A stretch of DNA of 64,000 bases, taken from positions 9,590,501 to 9,654,500 of the forward strand of contig WOAB01000109.1 in NCBI GenBank assembly GCA_027886185.1, written 5' to 3'. Within the stretch, counting starts at the first letter, position 1. Each line of letters begins with the position of its first letter. The position numbers and the translations under genes are program-made. The stretch is from Rheum nobile (taxonomy: Eukaryota; Streptophyta; Magnoliopsida; Caryophyllales; Polygonaceae). The notes under the pieces are model-generated. The model was not told the DNA's origin. It worked only from the letters and a program-made list of their open reading frames with translations, and made no database searches. Shown in pieces: positions 34,302 to 49,207 of this stretch.

Positions 34302-34389
34302 TGAAGTAATGTGTTTAGTGAACTTTTCGATGTTATAAATAGTTCGGTAAGTTTGGAGTTATAAATAGTCCTCCATTACCGCCGGCTGA

Positions 34390-35577
34390 TTTGGAGTTCT
34401 AATTTAGGGTCTATGTATGATATTCAGACATACTTGTATGATATGCATTTTGTGATTATGGATTATGTATCTGGCCGTGAATGTGATATTCTGTTGTATG
34501 GAAGGGATATGCATTTTCCATGCATTGATATGCAGATAATACTTGTACGATATGAAATTTGTTATTATAGATTATTTCACTGGCCATGATTGTGATATTC
34601 ATTTGTATGGATGTGATATGCATTTTCCATACATTGATATGCATAATGTACTTGTATGATATGCAATTTTTTATGATAGATTATTTCATTGGCCATGAAT
34701 GTGATATTCATTTGTGTGGATGAGATATGCATTTTCTATACATTGATATGCAGAATAAGCTGCGGGCGCGGAAAGCAAGCCGCGGGCGCGGCCAAGGAAG
34801 ATCTCGCTGAGTGCCAAGAAAGAACAAGCCGCGGGCGCGGTTCAAGGGCAGCGATCGCGGCCATGCAATTATGTGGATGGGATATGCATTTTTTGTACGA
34901 TATGCAGAATATACTTGAATGATATGCAACTTATAATTATGGATTATTTCCTTGGCCGTGAATATGATATTCATTTGTGTGGATGTGATATGTATGATAC
35001 CGAATAACAGATATTCAGAAATACTTGAACGATATTCAAATAATGTGTTTTGATATGCACAATTTTTTTTCAATTCAGTGGATGCATTATATACATAATG
35101 AATAAGCACTCATAATACTTGAATATCAGATATAGGACAGTGAATATCAGTATGAATACGATGGAACATGAACAAAATAAACAGATATGCAAAGAACATT
35201 TAACGATATTCACAATTTTCGTGTCGATATGCATAATGTTAATTTTCAACTAATTAAATGTATTGATATGCACGGACTTCCACTGAATATGCGTATTAAC
35301 TAAAAACACATTGAATAACGTGAATCTCGGTGGAGGCTTGAGGAATAACGCTGATGGGGATATGCAATATCTTTCTCTCTCCAAATCTACATTAAACTTC
35401 CTATTTTGGAGGTGGTTATTTAATAAAATTCAAAAAAAGCTTTTTGTGATATTTATTCCATGATTCACACCCCCACTACACCCTATTTTCTCTCTCCTAA
35501 TCTAACCATTTATCACCCTCAATCCAACGCTCCAAAATTGTCCACTCGTTTCACCACAAGACTCGTTTTACTTGAGC
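34390..35577. repeat. Right arm of the ~1 kb inverted repeat (element B)
   Basis: The reverse complement matches 14,071-15,130 almost throughout: the terminal GTGGTGAAACGAGTGG, the AGATTAGGAGAGAGAAAATA stretch, the GAATATC/GCATATC units and the GC-rich island. In this arm the island (34,755-34,865) has three GCCGCGGGCGCGG-type words, against decayed ones in the left arm. Confidence 0.8.
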
Positions 35578-39372
<3,795 letters not shown>

Positions 39373-40051
39373 TTAGTCCTGAAACTCCTGATGACGTTAT
39401 CTATGGCAAATTCCTTTTCTTTGTCCAAGATTACTATCAACGCAGTGGAAGGTGGAATGACATCTCTTTCAGAGACCACATCTGCATCCTCTTCTCGAGC
39501 GGTGGTTGATGGAACGCGTTATTTTCAAATAGCACTGATCACGTGGAATTATTGTGGTCATTTCCTTCACACTCCTCGACTGACAAGCAAGACCAATCCA
39601 CAATTATCGCGCGAAGTTTCCACAAAGAACGCGGTAACCTCATCTGCATGTCGTGATGTCACTCTCCCAATGGAAATAATCCACGACTCAACCGCCATTG
39701 ATATCTGCCTCGCATGCACGTGACACGTCATCCGGAGCAATTAACCACAAACTGACACGTCTTTGCTCCTTGCCAACAATCACAAGCAGAACCCGAATAC
39801 TATAAATAGGCTTGTGATTTCACTTTTTAGGGATCTTTTGTTCGATCACTCATTTTTGGGAGGAAATAGTAGGCGATTTGTGGTTGGTTCTCATGATAAG
39901 ATGTAATTGCCGGTAGAATCATCGCGTGAATCGCCAATAAAATGCATGTTCTTTAAGTCTTTTGTCCATCGTTTGAAAGATCGCGTTAATTTGTGTGATA
40001 GTTTATGTCGCGGTAGATTTATATTTTAGCAGCTCAAATACATGAGAATCA
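39373..40051 (+). repeat. 5' LTR (left-truncated) of a Tat-type Ty3 element
   Basis: The end CTCAAATACATGAGAATCA is followed by a Tat-type primer site. TATAAATA at 39,801-39,808 is a good promoter box. The last 40 bases recur at 63,152-63,191. The left border coincides with the Helitron end, so the true LTR start may be missing. Confidence 0.65.
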
Positions 40052-40055
40052 ACAC

Positions 40056-40072
40056 TGGCGTCGTCCGTGGGG
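40056..40072 (+). promoter_or_regulatory. Primer binding site, Tat/Ogre type
   Basis: TGGCGTCGTCCGTGGGG resembles the Tat/Ogre-type site TGGCGCCGTCTGTGGGAA, recalled from memory. I do not assign the tRNA. Confidence 0.55.
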
Positions 40073-40119
40073 ACTCGTCCTCACATTAGGACAACTAGAC
40101 TATCCCAGATAAGGCCACC

Positions 40120-40375
40120 ACGTTCTTCTTAGCGGGTGAGATCCCCCAGGTTTGCTTGGGGCTGTCACCGCGTTCTCCTTAACAGGTGAGATCCCCCAAG
40201 TTTGTCTGTCGCCGCGTTTTTCTTAACGGGTGAGATCCCCCAAGTTTGCTTAGGGTTGCCACCACGTTCTTCTTAACGGGTGAGGTCCCCCAAGCTTGCT
40301 TGGGGCTGCCGCCGCGTTCTTTTTCACGGGTGAGGTCCCCCAAGCTTTCTTGGGGCTGCCGCCGCGTCCTTCTCA
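40120..40375 (+). repeat. Tandem ~55-60 bp repeats in the Tat leader
   Basis: Six units of CCGCGTTCTTCTTAACGGGT, GAGATCCCCCAAG and TTGCTTGGGGCTGCCG follow the primer site. Each contains CCCCCAAG...CTTGGGG, so each can fold into a hairpin. They differ by point changes and one shorter unit. Confidence 0.8.
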
Positions 40376-42089
40376 ACAAGACAAGGCCACCAAATTCATT
40401 CAAGATTATCACAAGGTTCTACACTCGTCTATTCATATGATAAGTAAGAAAGTTGAGGAGCTTAAAAAAGGTTTTTTTTGTCTTCCATTTATGATGCGAC
40501 CCTGCCCTCCATGACGGCCACAGAGGAAGAAGAAGCCATGAGCCTGCGCTCCCAAGGCCCAGTGACACGATCGCGTGCCAAGGCCATCACCGTCGCCGTG
40601 CAATCCCTCATCGCACGCGTCGTCGCTAGTCAAGGCGCACCCTGTAACACCCCCAAATATATATCCTTGAAAGTATTACCGCCAGTGACCTCATATTCCA
40701 CATCCGAAGCCACCCAAGGCTTAACCATTCATACAAATCATAAAATACACTGATAAAACAGAAATACAGAATATGTCTAATACAGCGGAAGTCTTTTAAA
40801 TAAATAACATAAGGGTCTTGATCGAAGCGATCACCTGCCTAGGATCTTCAACCTGGATAAAACTCTTAAAAACTTCATATGCCTTCATAGTCGGATTCTA
40901 GCCTTCACGGAACGGTAGTTTACTTGATGTGCCATATGAGACGGATGACACCAGCCAACCATGTAAGGGAAAATAACCGGTTGGTTAGTCTAATGAAAGA
41001 CTATGCAAGGGTAAAACAAAAAGGTTCTAAGGTAGTCATATTAGGTTAGACTCATCTCTTCTCGAATGAAAGCCGATGACGATAGTAAACCTCAATACTT
41101 CTACAGGAATATACGAAACAAAAAGAACAAGAGAAGACTCCTAAAGATCGAGTCTACTGGAAATGTATGAAGAGAAGACTCCAAGAGATTGAGTCTTATC
41201 GGAAAGTATGACAACTGTTCAGGAACATTATAATTTCACACAAGCGTTTAAAAAGACTTGACCATTTGGGTCCACGACCAACCTCACCGCATAATGCGAA
41301 TTCAGATTTGGAAGGAGGACTTACTCTAATCGAAGTCTAGACGAGGTTTCAAGTTGTACTTCTCGCCCAAGGTTCATTAATTATGTGCATAGCGGCACTT
41401 ATCTTATTTTAGTGACAAAGCGTACATTTACGTTATAAGCTTTTAAGATATATCATCTCATCGCGAGAGATATCGAAGGGAATAAATCCCGAGTGTCGGC
41501 ACCAGCTGTGTGCACCTACCCTGAGTAAGGATACGGTCATGACCAGAGAGAGTACTAGGGAAAAATCCTCCTAGCACCAGTTATAAAGAAACAACTAGAC
41601 CTCGCAAGGTACATAGCGTTCCTACGAATACTCGTTCTAACTAAACAGTTCAGATCACACAATAGTCCACATCAATACTATCATGGTAATAACAGATATA
41701 ATAGCGTTGTTTCTAGCAATATATACAATTTATTATAATATCACTTTCTTAATCGTATCATTTATAAAATTTGTTCCCAAACGAAAACAATAGTTCATCC
41801 CAATTTAATTAACAATTAAACAATTGATAATTAATGGAAATATGGAATGATAAGCAAGAGCAAACCACCACTTGCCTTAGTCTAGACGAACGATTGAGCG
41901 ACGACGGGTTTTTGGGTCCGGAACGGGAACGGAAGACGGATTACAGATTCCTACGACGACGACCCATAACGAATCCCTAGGTTAGATTTGACAATAAAAT
42001 GATACGAATCTAAGAAGGAATGAACGAAATCGAAAGAACGAAGGTCCCGACCGAGACCGACATGCCCAAGGCCACGATCGCGATTGCCA

Positions 42090-42215
42090 GAGCAATCCGC
42101 GGTCGCGGCCATCGAGGACAAGGCGTCCGCGAGTGTCATGACAGCGGTCGCGGACGCGGCCGACCTTGTCACTGCCGCGGTCGCGGCAGTTCATGTCCGC
42201 GGTCGCGGCTATGAA
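42090..42215. repeat. CCGCG-GT-CGCGG word cluster in the Tekay-type 3' LTR
   Basis: Words at about 42,097, 42,150, 42,173 and 42,198. The third has complementary flanks: ACTGCCGCG on one side and CGCGGCAGT on the other, giving 9-bp arms around GT. Confidence 0.8.
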
Positions 42216-42399
42216 CTCCAGCGACTCTAAAGGGAGAAAATCTCACCGACGACGACGCGACGGGGCTCGATTCGAGGGGGCTTCGACTCCAACCTTCCTT
42301 GTGCCTCCAATGCACCACTCCAAGGCTGCTACAACTCCCGACGAGGCCTCCGGTGACACTTCGAAGATTTCGGCGAGGCTTGGAACTCCGGCGAGCAAG

Positions 42400-42403
<4 letters not shown>

Positions 42404-42463
<60 letters not shown>
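42404..42463. repeat. (GA)n microsatellite, only in the 3' LTR
   Basis: About 30 GA units. The 5' LTR has only GAGAGAGAGAAAGAGA at the equivalent place (51,049-51,063), so the tract expanded after insertion. Confidence 0.95.
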
Positions 42464-42469
<6 letters not shown>

Positions 42470-42877
42470 GTGCCCTTAAACCCTCCCAAATCGACTCTAT
42501 CTATAGCCCAAAGAAGGATCTCTCCCAGCCCAGATCAACGGCGAGTCAGACGATCAACGGTGGCACGAACGGCGAGGTGTAGGCGACGCGACGTTGGCGT
42601 GTTGGAGTTTTCCGCGGTCGCGGAAATGCCTTTTCCGTGTCTGTTTGCCCGGGGAAAGGTTTGGCGTGGGTTTTAAACCCCGGATTAAATATATTTGTAC
42701 CCAAACAAATATTCTAAGCCCCGAAAAATACGTCGAATGTATTTTATATTACTGAGGTAATTTTACAGAGATCAATCTCGATACAGAAATTTGAACTTCT
42801 CCAAAAACGATACGATCACAGAACGAGGGTTGAGTAAATTACCCAAATACCCTTACTAAAGATTGAGGGGTATTACA

Positions 42878-42900
42878 TCACTTCCCCCTAAAAAGAAGTT
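42878..42900 (-). promoter_or_regulatory. Polypurine tract of the Tekay-type element
   Basis: On the minus strand TTTTTAGGGGGAAGTGA directly precedes the 3' LTR, as expected for the plus-strand primer. Confidence 0.8.
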
Positions 42901-42987
42901 TCGACCCTGAAACTTGGCCGAAAACCAAAAAAAAGAAAAAGCGAGGCGTTATATCACTACCCCCTTAAAAAGGTTTTGACTCCGAAA

Positions 42988-45900
42988 CTAGGCCAAAAAC
43001 AGCTCGGGAAAATGGCTAAGCATATCCTCCTCAGTCTCCCAGGTTTCCCAAGTAACCTCTTCAGATCCAGCCTTGGACCAAAGAATCCGTACTAATGGTA
43101 CTACCTTGTTCCGCAATTGCTTCTCGTGACGCTCGAGAATACGCACATGTATCTCTTCGTAGGTACCATTTGCCTGAATCTCGATGTCTTCATAATTCAG
43201 CACATGAGACGCATCTAGCATGTACTTTCTCAACAAGGACATATGGAACACGTTATGCACCGGATGTGCCGACGGCGGCAATGCCAAATGATACGCTAGA
43301 GACCCCACCCTGTCAAGGATCTCAAACGGTCCCACGTAGCGAGGGTTAAGCTTCCCACGCTTGCCGAACCTGAACACACCCTTGGATGGAGACACCCTGA
43401 CAAACACCTGAGCTGTCAACATTCTCTGTCTGATCAAAGCAATATCCGAGGCAGTCCTTTCGACTAACTTCGGTCCGAGCAGAACCTTGTCGGCATTCTC
43501 ATCCCAACAAATCGAAGATCTGCACTTTCGACCGTACAATGCCTCAAATGGAGCCATCTTAATGGTAGCATGCCAATTGTTGTTGTATGCGAACTCAATC
43601 AGACATAGGCTGTTCTCCCAGCTAGTCGGACGATCGAGTACACAAGCTCTCAGCATATCTTCCAATGTCTGGATGGTCCTCTCAGACTGTCCATCCGTCT
43701 GAGGATGAAACGCAGTACTGAACCTCAACTCGGTTCCCATGGCCTTGTGGAGTTCCTTCCAGAATCTCGACATGAATCGACCATCACGATCCGATACAAT
43801 GGTATTTGGAATACCATGCAAACGGACAATCTCGTGTAGGAACACTTCCGATAGCTTATGGGTTTTCCATGTTGACTTGATAGCCATGAAGTGAGCACTC
43901 TTCGTGAGCCTGTCAATGATTACCCATATAGCATCCTTTTGACTTTGAGTCTTTGGTAGCCCTGTGACGAAATCCATAGCAATATCCTCTCATTTCCACT
44001 CTGGCACTGGAAGAGGTAGCAATTCCCCACCTGGTCTACGGTGTTCTATCTTGATTTTCTAACAAGTCAAGCATTTCGCCACAAATTCCGCTACTTCCCA
44101 CTTCATGTTGGGCCACCAGAATTTCTTTCTGAGGTCTTTGTACATCTTGCTAGAGCCTGGATGTACAGAATAAGCTGACGAATGGGCCTCCTTCATCACC
44201 AACTGGCGAAGACCATCAACGTCAGGCACACAAATTCGGTCCTGAAACCAGAGTGATCCATCCTCCTGAATCCCGAATCCGGGAGCTTTCCCGTCCATCA
44301 CTTCACTGCTTAGCTTTACTAAGACCACGTCATCAACCTGCTTCTCCTTGATTTGATCAAGTAGTGTATCTTGAATCTCAAGCATACTCAGGTATCCTCG
44401 ACGCTGATCGTACAAGACTTCAGTCTCGCACAACCCTTGGTTCAGCTTGGTCTGAGCAGTGAGTAGAGTCACTACCGTCTCGTGCGACGTCTTCCGGCTC
44501 AATGCATCGGCTACTACATTAGCCTTGCCCGGATGATACAACAACTCGATGTCGTAGTCTTTGAGTAGCTCTAACCAGCGACGTTGTCTCATATTCAGCT
44601 CCTTTTGAGTGAACACGTACTTGAGACTCTTGTGGTCGGTGAAGACTTGACACCTCACACCATAGAGATAGTGCCTCCAAATCTTCAACGCAAATACAAC
44701 AGCTGCTAATTCCAGATCATGCGTCGGATAGTTTGCCTCATAGGTTTTCAATTGTCGAGATGCATACGCAATAACTTTTCCTTTTTGCATCAGTACACAC
44801 CCTAACCCATTTTTTGAAGCATCACTATAGACCACATAACCATAATTCCCTTCCGGTAGCGCTAATACTGGTGCGGAGGTTAGACACTTCTTCAGTTTCT
44901 GAAAACTGGCCTCGCACTTGTTGTCCCAGACAAATTTCTTGTGGACCTTGTGGAGTAACCCGGTCATAGGTAGAGCGATCTTAGAAAATCCATCCACGAA
45001 CCGTCTATAATATCCAGCGAGTCCTAAGAAACTGTGCACCTCCTTCACATTCCGAGGCCGCTTCCAGTCGGCTATCGCTTCAATATTCTGGAGATCAACC
45101 ATAACCCCATTCTCATTGATCACATGGCCTAAGAAAGCCACTTCTTTGATCCAGAAGTCACACTTAGACAACTTTGTGTACAGCTCATTCTGTCTAAGGA
45201 CTGACAAGGTGATCCGAAGATGTTCCTCGTGAGCCTCCTCACTCAGGGAATAGATCAAAATATCGTCGATGAAGACCACCACGAACTTATCCAGGTATTG
45301 GTGGAAACATCGATGCATCAGATCCATGAAGACCGCCAGAGCATTGGTAAGGCCAAATGGCATGACTACGAACTCATAGTGGCCATACCTCGTCCGGAAC
45401 GCAGTCCTCAGAATGTCTTCCTCACGAATCCTTAGCTGATGGTAACCAGATCTCAGATCGATCTTGGAAAAGACTTTTGCTCCCTGTAATTGATCCAACA
45501 GATCATCAATCCTTGGAAACGGATACTTATTCTTGATAGTGACTTTATTCCACTCTCGATAGTCGACACAAAGTCGGAACGATCCATCCTTCTTCTTGAC
45601 GAACAAAACCGGAGCGCCCCAAGGTAATGCACTCGGCCTTATATATCCTTTCTCAAGAAGGTCCTCGAGTTGTTTCTTCAACTCTTGCATCTCATCTGGA
45701 GCCATCCGGTATGGTGCCTTGGAGATTGGCGCGGTACCAGGCTCGAGATCAATGGTAAACTCCACGTCACGACTCGGGGATAAACCGGGAATCTCTTCCG
45801 GAAAGACATCCGAAAATTCATGAATGACCGGAATATCAAGAACTGAAGGCTCATCTTTCTTGGGCTTATCCAGATAGCACAAGTACCCGACACAACCTTG

Positions 45901-46680
45901 TTGAAGTAGCTTACACGCGGCCATCGCATTGATGAGCTTGCCGTTATCAGCGTCGTTACGACCCTTGAATTTGCATACAAACTGGCCCCCAGATGACACC
46001 ATCACAGTCCTTGAGCTGAAATCGATCACCGCCCCATGACGCGTTAGCCAATCCATACCGAGAATAATGTCGTATGGAGCCATGGCTATACAGATCAAAT
46101 CTGCTTTGAACTTTCTACCCTGAATTGAAATCGGAAATTCTGACAGACGCTTGGATCCTACTAAATGTTCACCATTGGGAAGATTCACAATGAAAGGCTC
46201 ACAAGCCTCATTGCATACTAATCCTAGCTTACTTATGCAACTTTCCGAGATGAAAGAATGGGTAGCACCCGAATCAAAAAGTATACACACAGAAGTAGAA
46301 TGAAGGTATAGAGTACCTTGAGCAGTAGGAGCATTTGGTCCATCAGCCTCACGCATCTCATAGAGTCGCTGACCTTGACCTCCTGAAGCAGTTGGGGCTT
46401 TCCCCTTGTTCTGCGCAGTTGTCTGCGTCGAAGGACTAAGAGCTTCTACTGGTCTGAACCTGGGTCGGTTGTTATGACTAACGGACCCTTGCTGTGACTC
46501 AGCTCCTTTCTGCCTCCTCTGCGGACAAAATGTCTGTAAGTGCCCCACCTTTCCGCAACCAAAGCACGTCTTCCTTTCCTTCGGACACTCATTGCTTTTG
46601 TGCCCGGGTGTACCACATTTGTAGCACTGGATCAGATTCTTGCCCTGGCCCGAACGTTGCGTAGACCCTCTATGAGTCAT
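42988..46680 (-). pseudogene. Pol of the Tekay-type element: zinc knuckles, PR, RT, RNase H, integrase, chromodomain-like end; two in-frame stops
   Basis: From 46,680: two CCHC knuckles (CYKCGTPGHKSNEC and CFGCGKVGHLQTFC), protease DSGATHSFIS, RT with CVDYREWNKVT, MPFGLTNA and catalytic FIDDIL, RNase H with YSDASKNGLG, TDHKSLKY and VVADALSR, and the integrase zinc region with KCLTC. Stops at 44,059-44,061 and 43,990-43,992 interrupt the start of the integrase core; the second sits where the family has Trp. The frame continues in phase from 43,977: DFVTGLP, VSDRDGRF, FHPQTDGQSE, then the GPFEIL region and a chromodomain-like tail (VRILERHEKQLRNKVVPLV, VTWE, FPELF). Chromodomains in this clade steer integration toward marked chromatin. 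Apart from the two stops it is well preserved. Confidence 0.92.
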
Positions 46681-47636
46681 CTCTGTTCTCGCCCGGCCAG
46701 ATTTGGCAAAGTTTGACGGTGGCGCGGGTCGCTTGAACCCAGTCTCTGGCGATTGCGCTTTTTAGCCGACTCTTCCAGAGTCACCTCTAACTTATAGGCA
46801 GCGTCCACGTACTGCTCCAGAGTAGAGCATCTGTGACGTACCATCAGTGGCTTGATGTCTGGATTCATCCACTCGTGGAAATGCCAGATTTTATGCTCAT
46901 CACTGGACACTTCCGGCCCAACGTACTGCAACAGGTGATTGAACTTGGCCGCAAGCTCAGTCACTTTCAATCCATCCATCCTCGGATAGAGAAACTCCTT
47001 ATGCTTCTCTTCCCTCATAGCTCGGGAAAAGACTCGATCAGTCATTTTTGCCTTAAACATTCCCCAGTTCAGTCCAGGGTGATCAGCTAGACCGATGCTT
47101 TCCCACCATTCACTACCCACCTCCTTCAATTGAAGGGAAGCAATGTGCACCTTCTCCGCTTCAGTGCACTTGACGTTTCTGAATAGTCGTTCCATGTGCG
47201 AGAACCAATACGCTACTCTGACTGGCTCTCCCTTCCCATCATAGCTGTCAGGCCTCATAGAGCTAATGGCCTTCAGTGCTCGACCATAATTGCATCTGTT
47301 CCTGACCGCATCTTCATGGGGTACATGGACAGTTGGCTCCTCGAATCTAGGAACCACAGGAGGAATTGGCACACCTTGTGCCTGAGGTGCGATTGGTCGC
47401 ATAATATCGGTGACTGCTTGCATCACAATCCCCCGAATAGCCTCAATTACCGCAGCATCGAATACCACTGGAGCGTAGATCGGAACTTGGTCACTGCCCA
47501 CAGGATTGTTGTGAGAAACAGATTCGTTCTCATCCAATGGGTTAGCGGCATTCCTCAAATTCTGTCTGGGGTTATTGCTTGGCCCAGCACCAACACGAAT
47601 GGTGTTCCTTGTGTTCACCATCTGTTTACCGATCAA
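46677..47636 (-). CDS. Gag of the Tekay-type element
   Basis: About 319 residues. After a basic N-terminus (MVNTRNTIRVG) comes an acidic/Pro region, then the retro-gag core (VAYWFSHMERLFRNVKCTE, KVHIASLQLKEVGSEWWES, and LAAKFNHLLQYV). It ends a few bases into the pol frame: the gag TGA and the pol ATG overlap as ATGA, and the two are in different phases. Many relatives have one continuous frame, so a small frameshift near 46,750 is likely, although programmed recoding cannot be excluded. Confidence 0.85.
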   Translation of the reverse strand: MIGKQMVNTRNTIRVGAGPSNNPRQNLRNAANPLDENESVSHNNPVGSDQVPIYAPVVFDAAVIEAIRGIVMQAVTDIMRPIAPQAQGVPIPPVVPRFEEPTVHVPHEDAVRNRCNYGRALKAISSMRPDSYDGKGEPVRVAYWFSHMERLFRNVKCTEAEKVHIASLQLKEVGSEWWESIGLADHPGLNWGMFKAKMTDRVFSRAMREEKHKEFLYPRMDGLKVTELAAKFNHLLQYVGPEVSSDEHKIWHFHEWMNPDIKPLMVRHRCSTLEQYVDAAYKLEVTLEESAKKRNRQRLGSSDPRHRQTLPNLAGREQR

Positions 47637-47869
47637 ATTCCAAGTATTTTATAACATTAATATCATTTCACATGCACAACGTATAAAATCGACTTAGAAT
47701 AGACCAAACTTGATAAACTTTCATTGATGAACTGAAACTGAGTTTGATAGGTCTACATCGGAAATTCTTCCAAGCGACAAGGCAAAATTGCTTGGAGAAT
47801 ACAATGCTATCAAAATGAAACAACCGGAATACTAGAAAAGAAGACTGCTAAACTTAACACTGGCCCCCA

Positions 47870-48445
47870 TCATGGTGCCCTGAAAAACTTCCTATAATCG
47901 GGAACTCTCATGCACTGCTTCTTCGCATGTGGTCTATCATCGGGGTCTGGTGTCGGACTTCTAGACCTACTCGGCCCTGGAGCACACGGCTCACCTCTCG
48001 GCCTTGGTGCCCTCGGCCCTTCTCTAGGCGCGGGAACACTTGGTCCAGCCCTATCAGATCCCGGTGGGTAGCAAAACTCCTCCAGAAATCCTGGTTGGAA
48101 GTCTGCCCTGTTCACCTCATACAAAGGGTCAAGTAGCAATCTTGCTTGGCGGATATACTCCTGGAATTCGCGGACGTCCACAAGCATTTGGGAAAGACTG
48201 AGCTCAGCCTCGTATGTCCTCTCCTCTATGTCGTCTAGGGCGTTCGACCACTCCTCCAGTCGCTCCTCCAATATTTGGGGCCTTGGCCTGGCCTGCTGGG
48301 TCGGGACCACCCTCGGTGTACCCATCGATTCCCACGGCCTTGCCCTCCTACGAGTATTCTCAACCGCTTCGTCCACCAGGCGACGCGCTTCAGAAGAAGC
48401 CATCTGACTCTGGCGAAACACATGTCGCGAGTCAGGACTCATCAC
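47870..48445 (-). CDS. Extra upstream ORF of the Tekay-type element (unknown function)
   Basis: About 191 residues between the 5' LTR and gag. It starts MMSPDSRHVFRQSQMASSEA, then a predicted helical part (EERLEEWSNALDDIEERTYE, then QEYIRQARLLLD), then a Pro/Arg/Ser-rich tail with basic patches (HAKKQCMRVPDYRKF). No known domain is recognised. It is GC-rich and open over its full length, while pol has decayed stops. It directly follows the acidic-repeat ORF in the same orientation, so the two may be one spliced or recoded product. Confidence 0.45.
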   Translation of the reverse strand: MMSPDSRHVFRQSQMASSEARRLVDEAVENTRRRARPWESMGTPRVVPTQQARPRPQILEERLEEWSNALDDIEERTYEAELSLSQMLVDVREFQEYIRQARLLLDPLYEVNRADFQPGFLEEFCYPPGSDRAGPSVPAPREGPRAPRPRGEPCAPGPSRSRSPTPDPDDRPHAKKQCMRVPDYRKFFRAP

Positions 48446-48487
48446 TGGCCTCCTCCTCCTGGCGGTACTTTCACCACTAAGTGCCTC

Positions 48488-48943
48488 CTAAGTGGCAGGG
48501 GACAATGGCGAATACTCCCGCTTAAGTGGCGACGCCGGACTCGGGAAGATAAATTCCATCTCCGGATCCTCCTCCGGATCTTCTTCCGGGTCTTCTTCAG
48601 GATCCTCCTCCGGATCTTCTTCCGGGTCCTCCTCAGGATCTTCCTCGGGATCCTCCTCAATTTCAAAGTCGTCGTCGTAGTACCCTCCAAGGTACTGCGC
48701 CGGCTCCTCCTCTTCCTCTGTGTCTTCCCTTGGGTCCGCTTCAGGCTCTACCTCGGGAACCTCGGCCCTAACAGACACTAACACCACCGACTCCTCGAGT
48801 ACGGTCTTCACCTCCTCGGGTGGACTACTGGGCTCCCCGACCTTAAAGCACGGTGGGGGAACCAGGAACTCAAGCCTAACTGGAGATGGCAGGGCCACCT
48901 CGGCTTCCTTCGGGTTCCTCCGATGAGAGATGAATACGCCCAT
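48488..48943 (-). CDS. Acidic-repeat ORF upstream of gag (EEDP repeats)
   Basis: About 151 residues starting MGVFISHRRNPKEAEVAL. After a Pro/Glu-rich part and YLGGYYDDDFEIEED it has eight near-identical EEDP units encoded by 12-bp repeats, then MEFIFPSPASPLKREYS. It is strongly acidic, probably disordered, with no signal peptide. It lies just inside the 5' LTR where most chromoviruses have only a short leader. Confidence 0.45.
   Translation of the reverse strand: MGVFISHRRNPKEAEVALPSPVRLEFLVPPPCFKVGEPSSPPEEVKTVLEESVVLVSVRAEVPEVEPEADPREDTEEEEEPAQYLGGYYDDDFEIEEDPEEDPEEDPEEDPEEDPEEDPEEDPEEDPEMEFIFPSPASPLKREYSPLSPAT
48555..48660. repeat. 12-bp tandem repeat encoding EEDP
   Basis: Nine units of the type TCCTCCGGATCT/TCTTCCGGGTCT on the plus strand. 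Third-position changes between units leave the minus-strand peptide EEDP unchanged, which suggests the peptide was kept while the DNA drifted. Confidence 0.8.
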
Positions 48944-49191
48944 AACCTACGGGGCGACGAGAAGAGAGTTTAGTCTTTCTAAATATAGAAGCGAACTTAC
49001 TATATCAGACTAGAAAGAAGGCACGACTAGAATGACATAGATTTCAAAACAATACATTTTCTAGTCAAGTATGGTTTTATTCAGAAATTCAAAATTTTCG
49101 AATAACAAAATTTCTTAGTTCAAAACGAGTAAGCGGTTTATAAAATCTTCATTGTTTTTTAAAACCCAACTCGTTTTAAAAAAAAAAATCG

Positions 49192-49205
49192 GCTCTGATA
49201 CCAAA
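49192..49205 (-). promoter_or_regulatory. Primer binding site of the Tekay-type element (tRNA-iMet)
   Basis: TGGTATCAGAGCC on the minus strand lies a few bases inside the 5' LTR. Confidence 0.9.
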
Positions 49206-49207
49206 TC

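Larger units (their letters stand above)
16478..35577. mobile_element. TIR element B (MULE-like), interrupted by the Athila-type retrotransposon
   Basis: The left end is GATCTATGCTCTAGTAAAAC followed by CTCTTATAGTGAAACGG. The right end, read inward, has GCTCAAGTAAAACGAGTC and GTGGTGAAACGAGTGGAC. Removing the 15.8 kb retrotransposon with one target copy leaves about 3.3 kb. The cargo includes trihelix-like fragments at 16.8-17.7 kb and the right inverted-repeat arm. The right end matches the left end of element A over more than 1 kb, whereas the two inner ends match only in the terminal 40-50 bases. A and B could be sister elements in opposite orientation or parts of one rearranged element. 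Confidence 0.45.
40643..42877 (-). repeat. 3' LTR of the Tekay-type element
   Basis: It is 2235 bp. Compared with the 5' LTR it lacks about 64 bases after 40,758 (microhomology AAAACNGAAATA), has a long (GA)n at 42,404-42,463, and has fewer CCGCGGTCGCGG words at 42,610-42,630. Confidence 0.93.

Noticed and set aside
40120..40375. Repeat-spacer pattern resembling CRISPR
   Set aside because: Contiguous tandem repeats without unique spacers, in a plant retroelement leader.
42166..42582. Plus-strand frame MSLPRSRQFMSAVAAMNS in the Tekay-type LTRs as a gene
   Set aside because: It is in both LTRs, antisense to the element, and broken by (GA)n; no domain.
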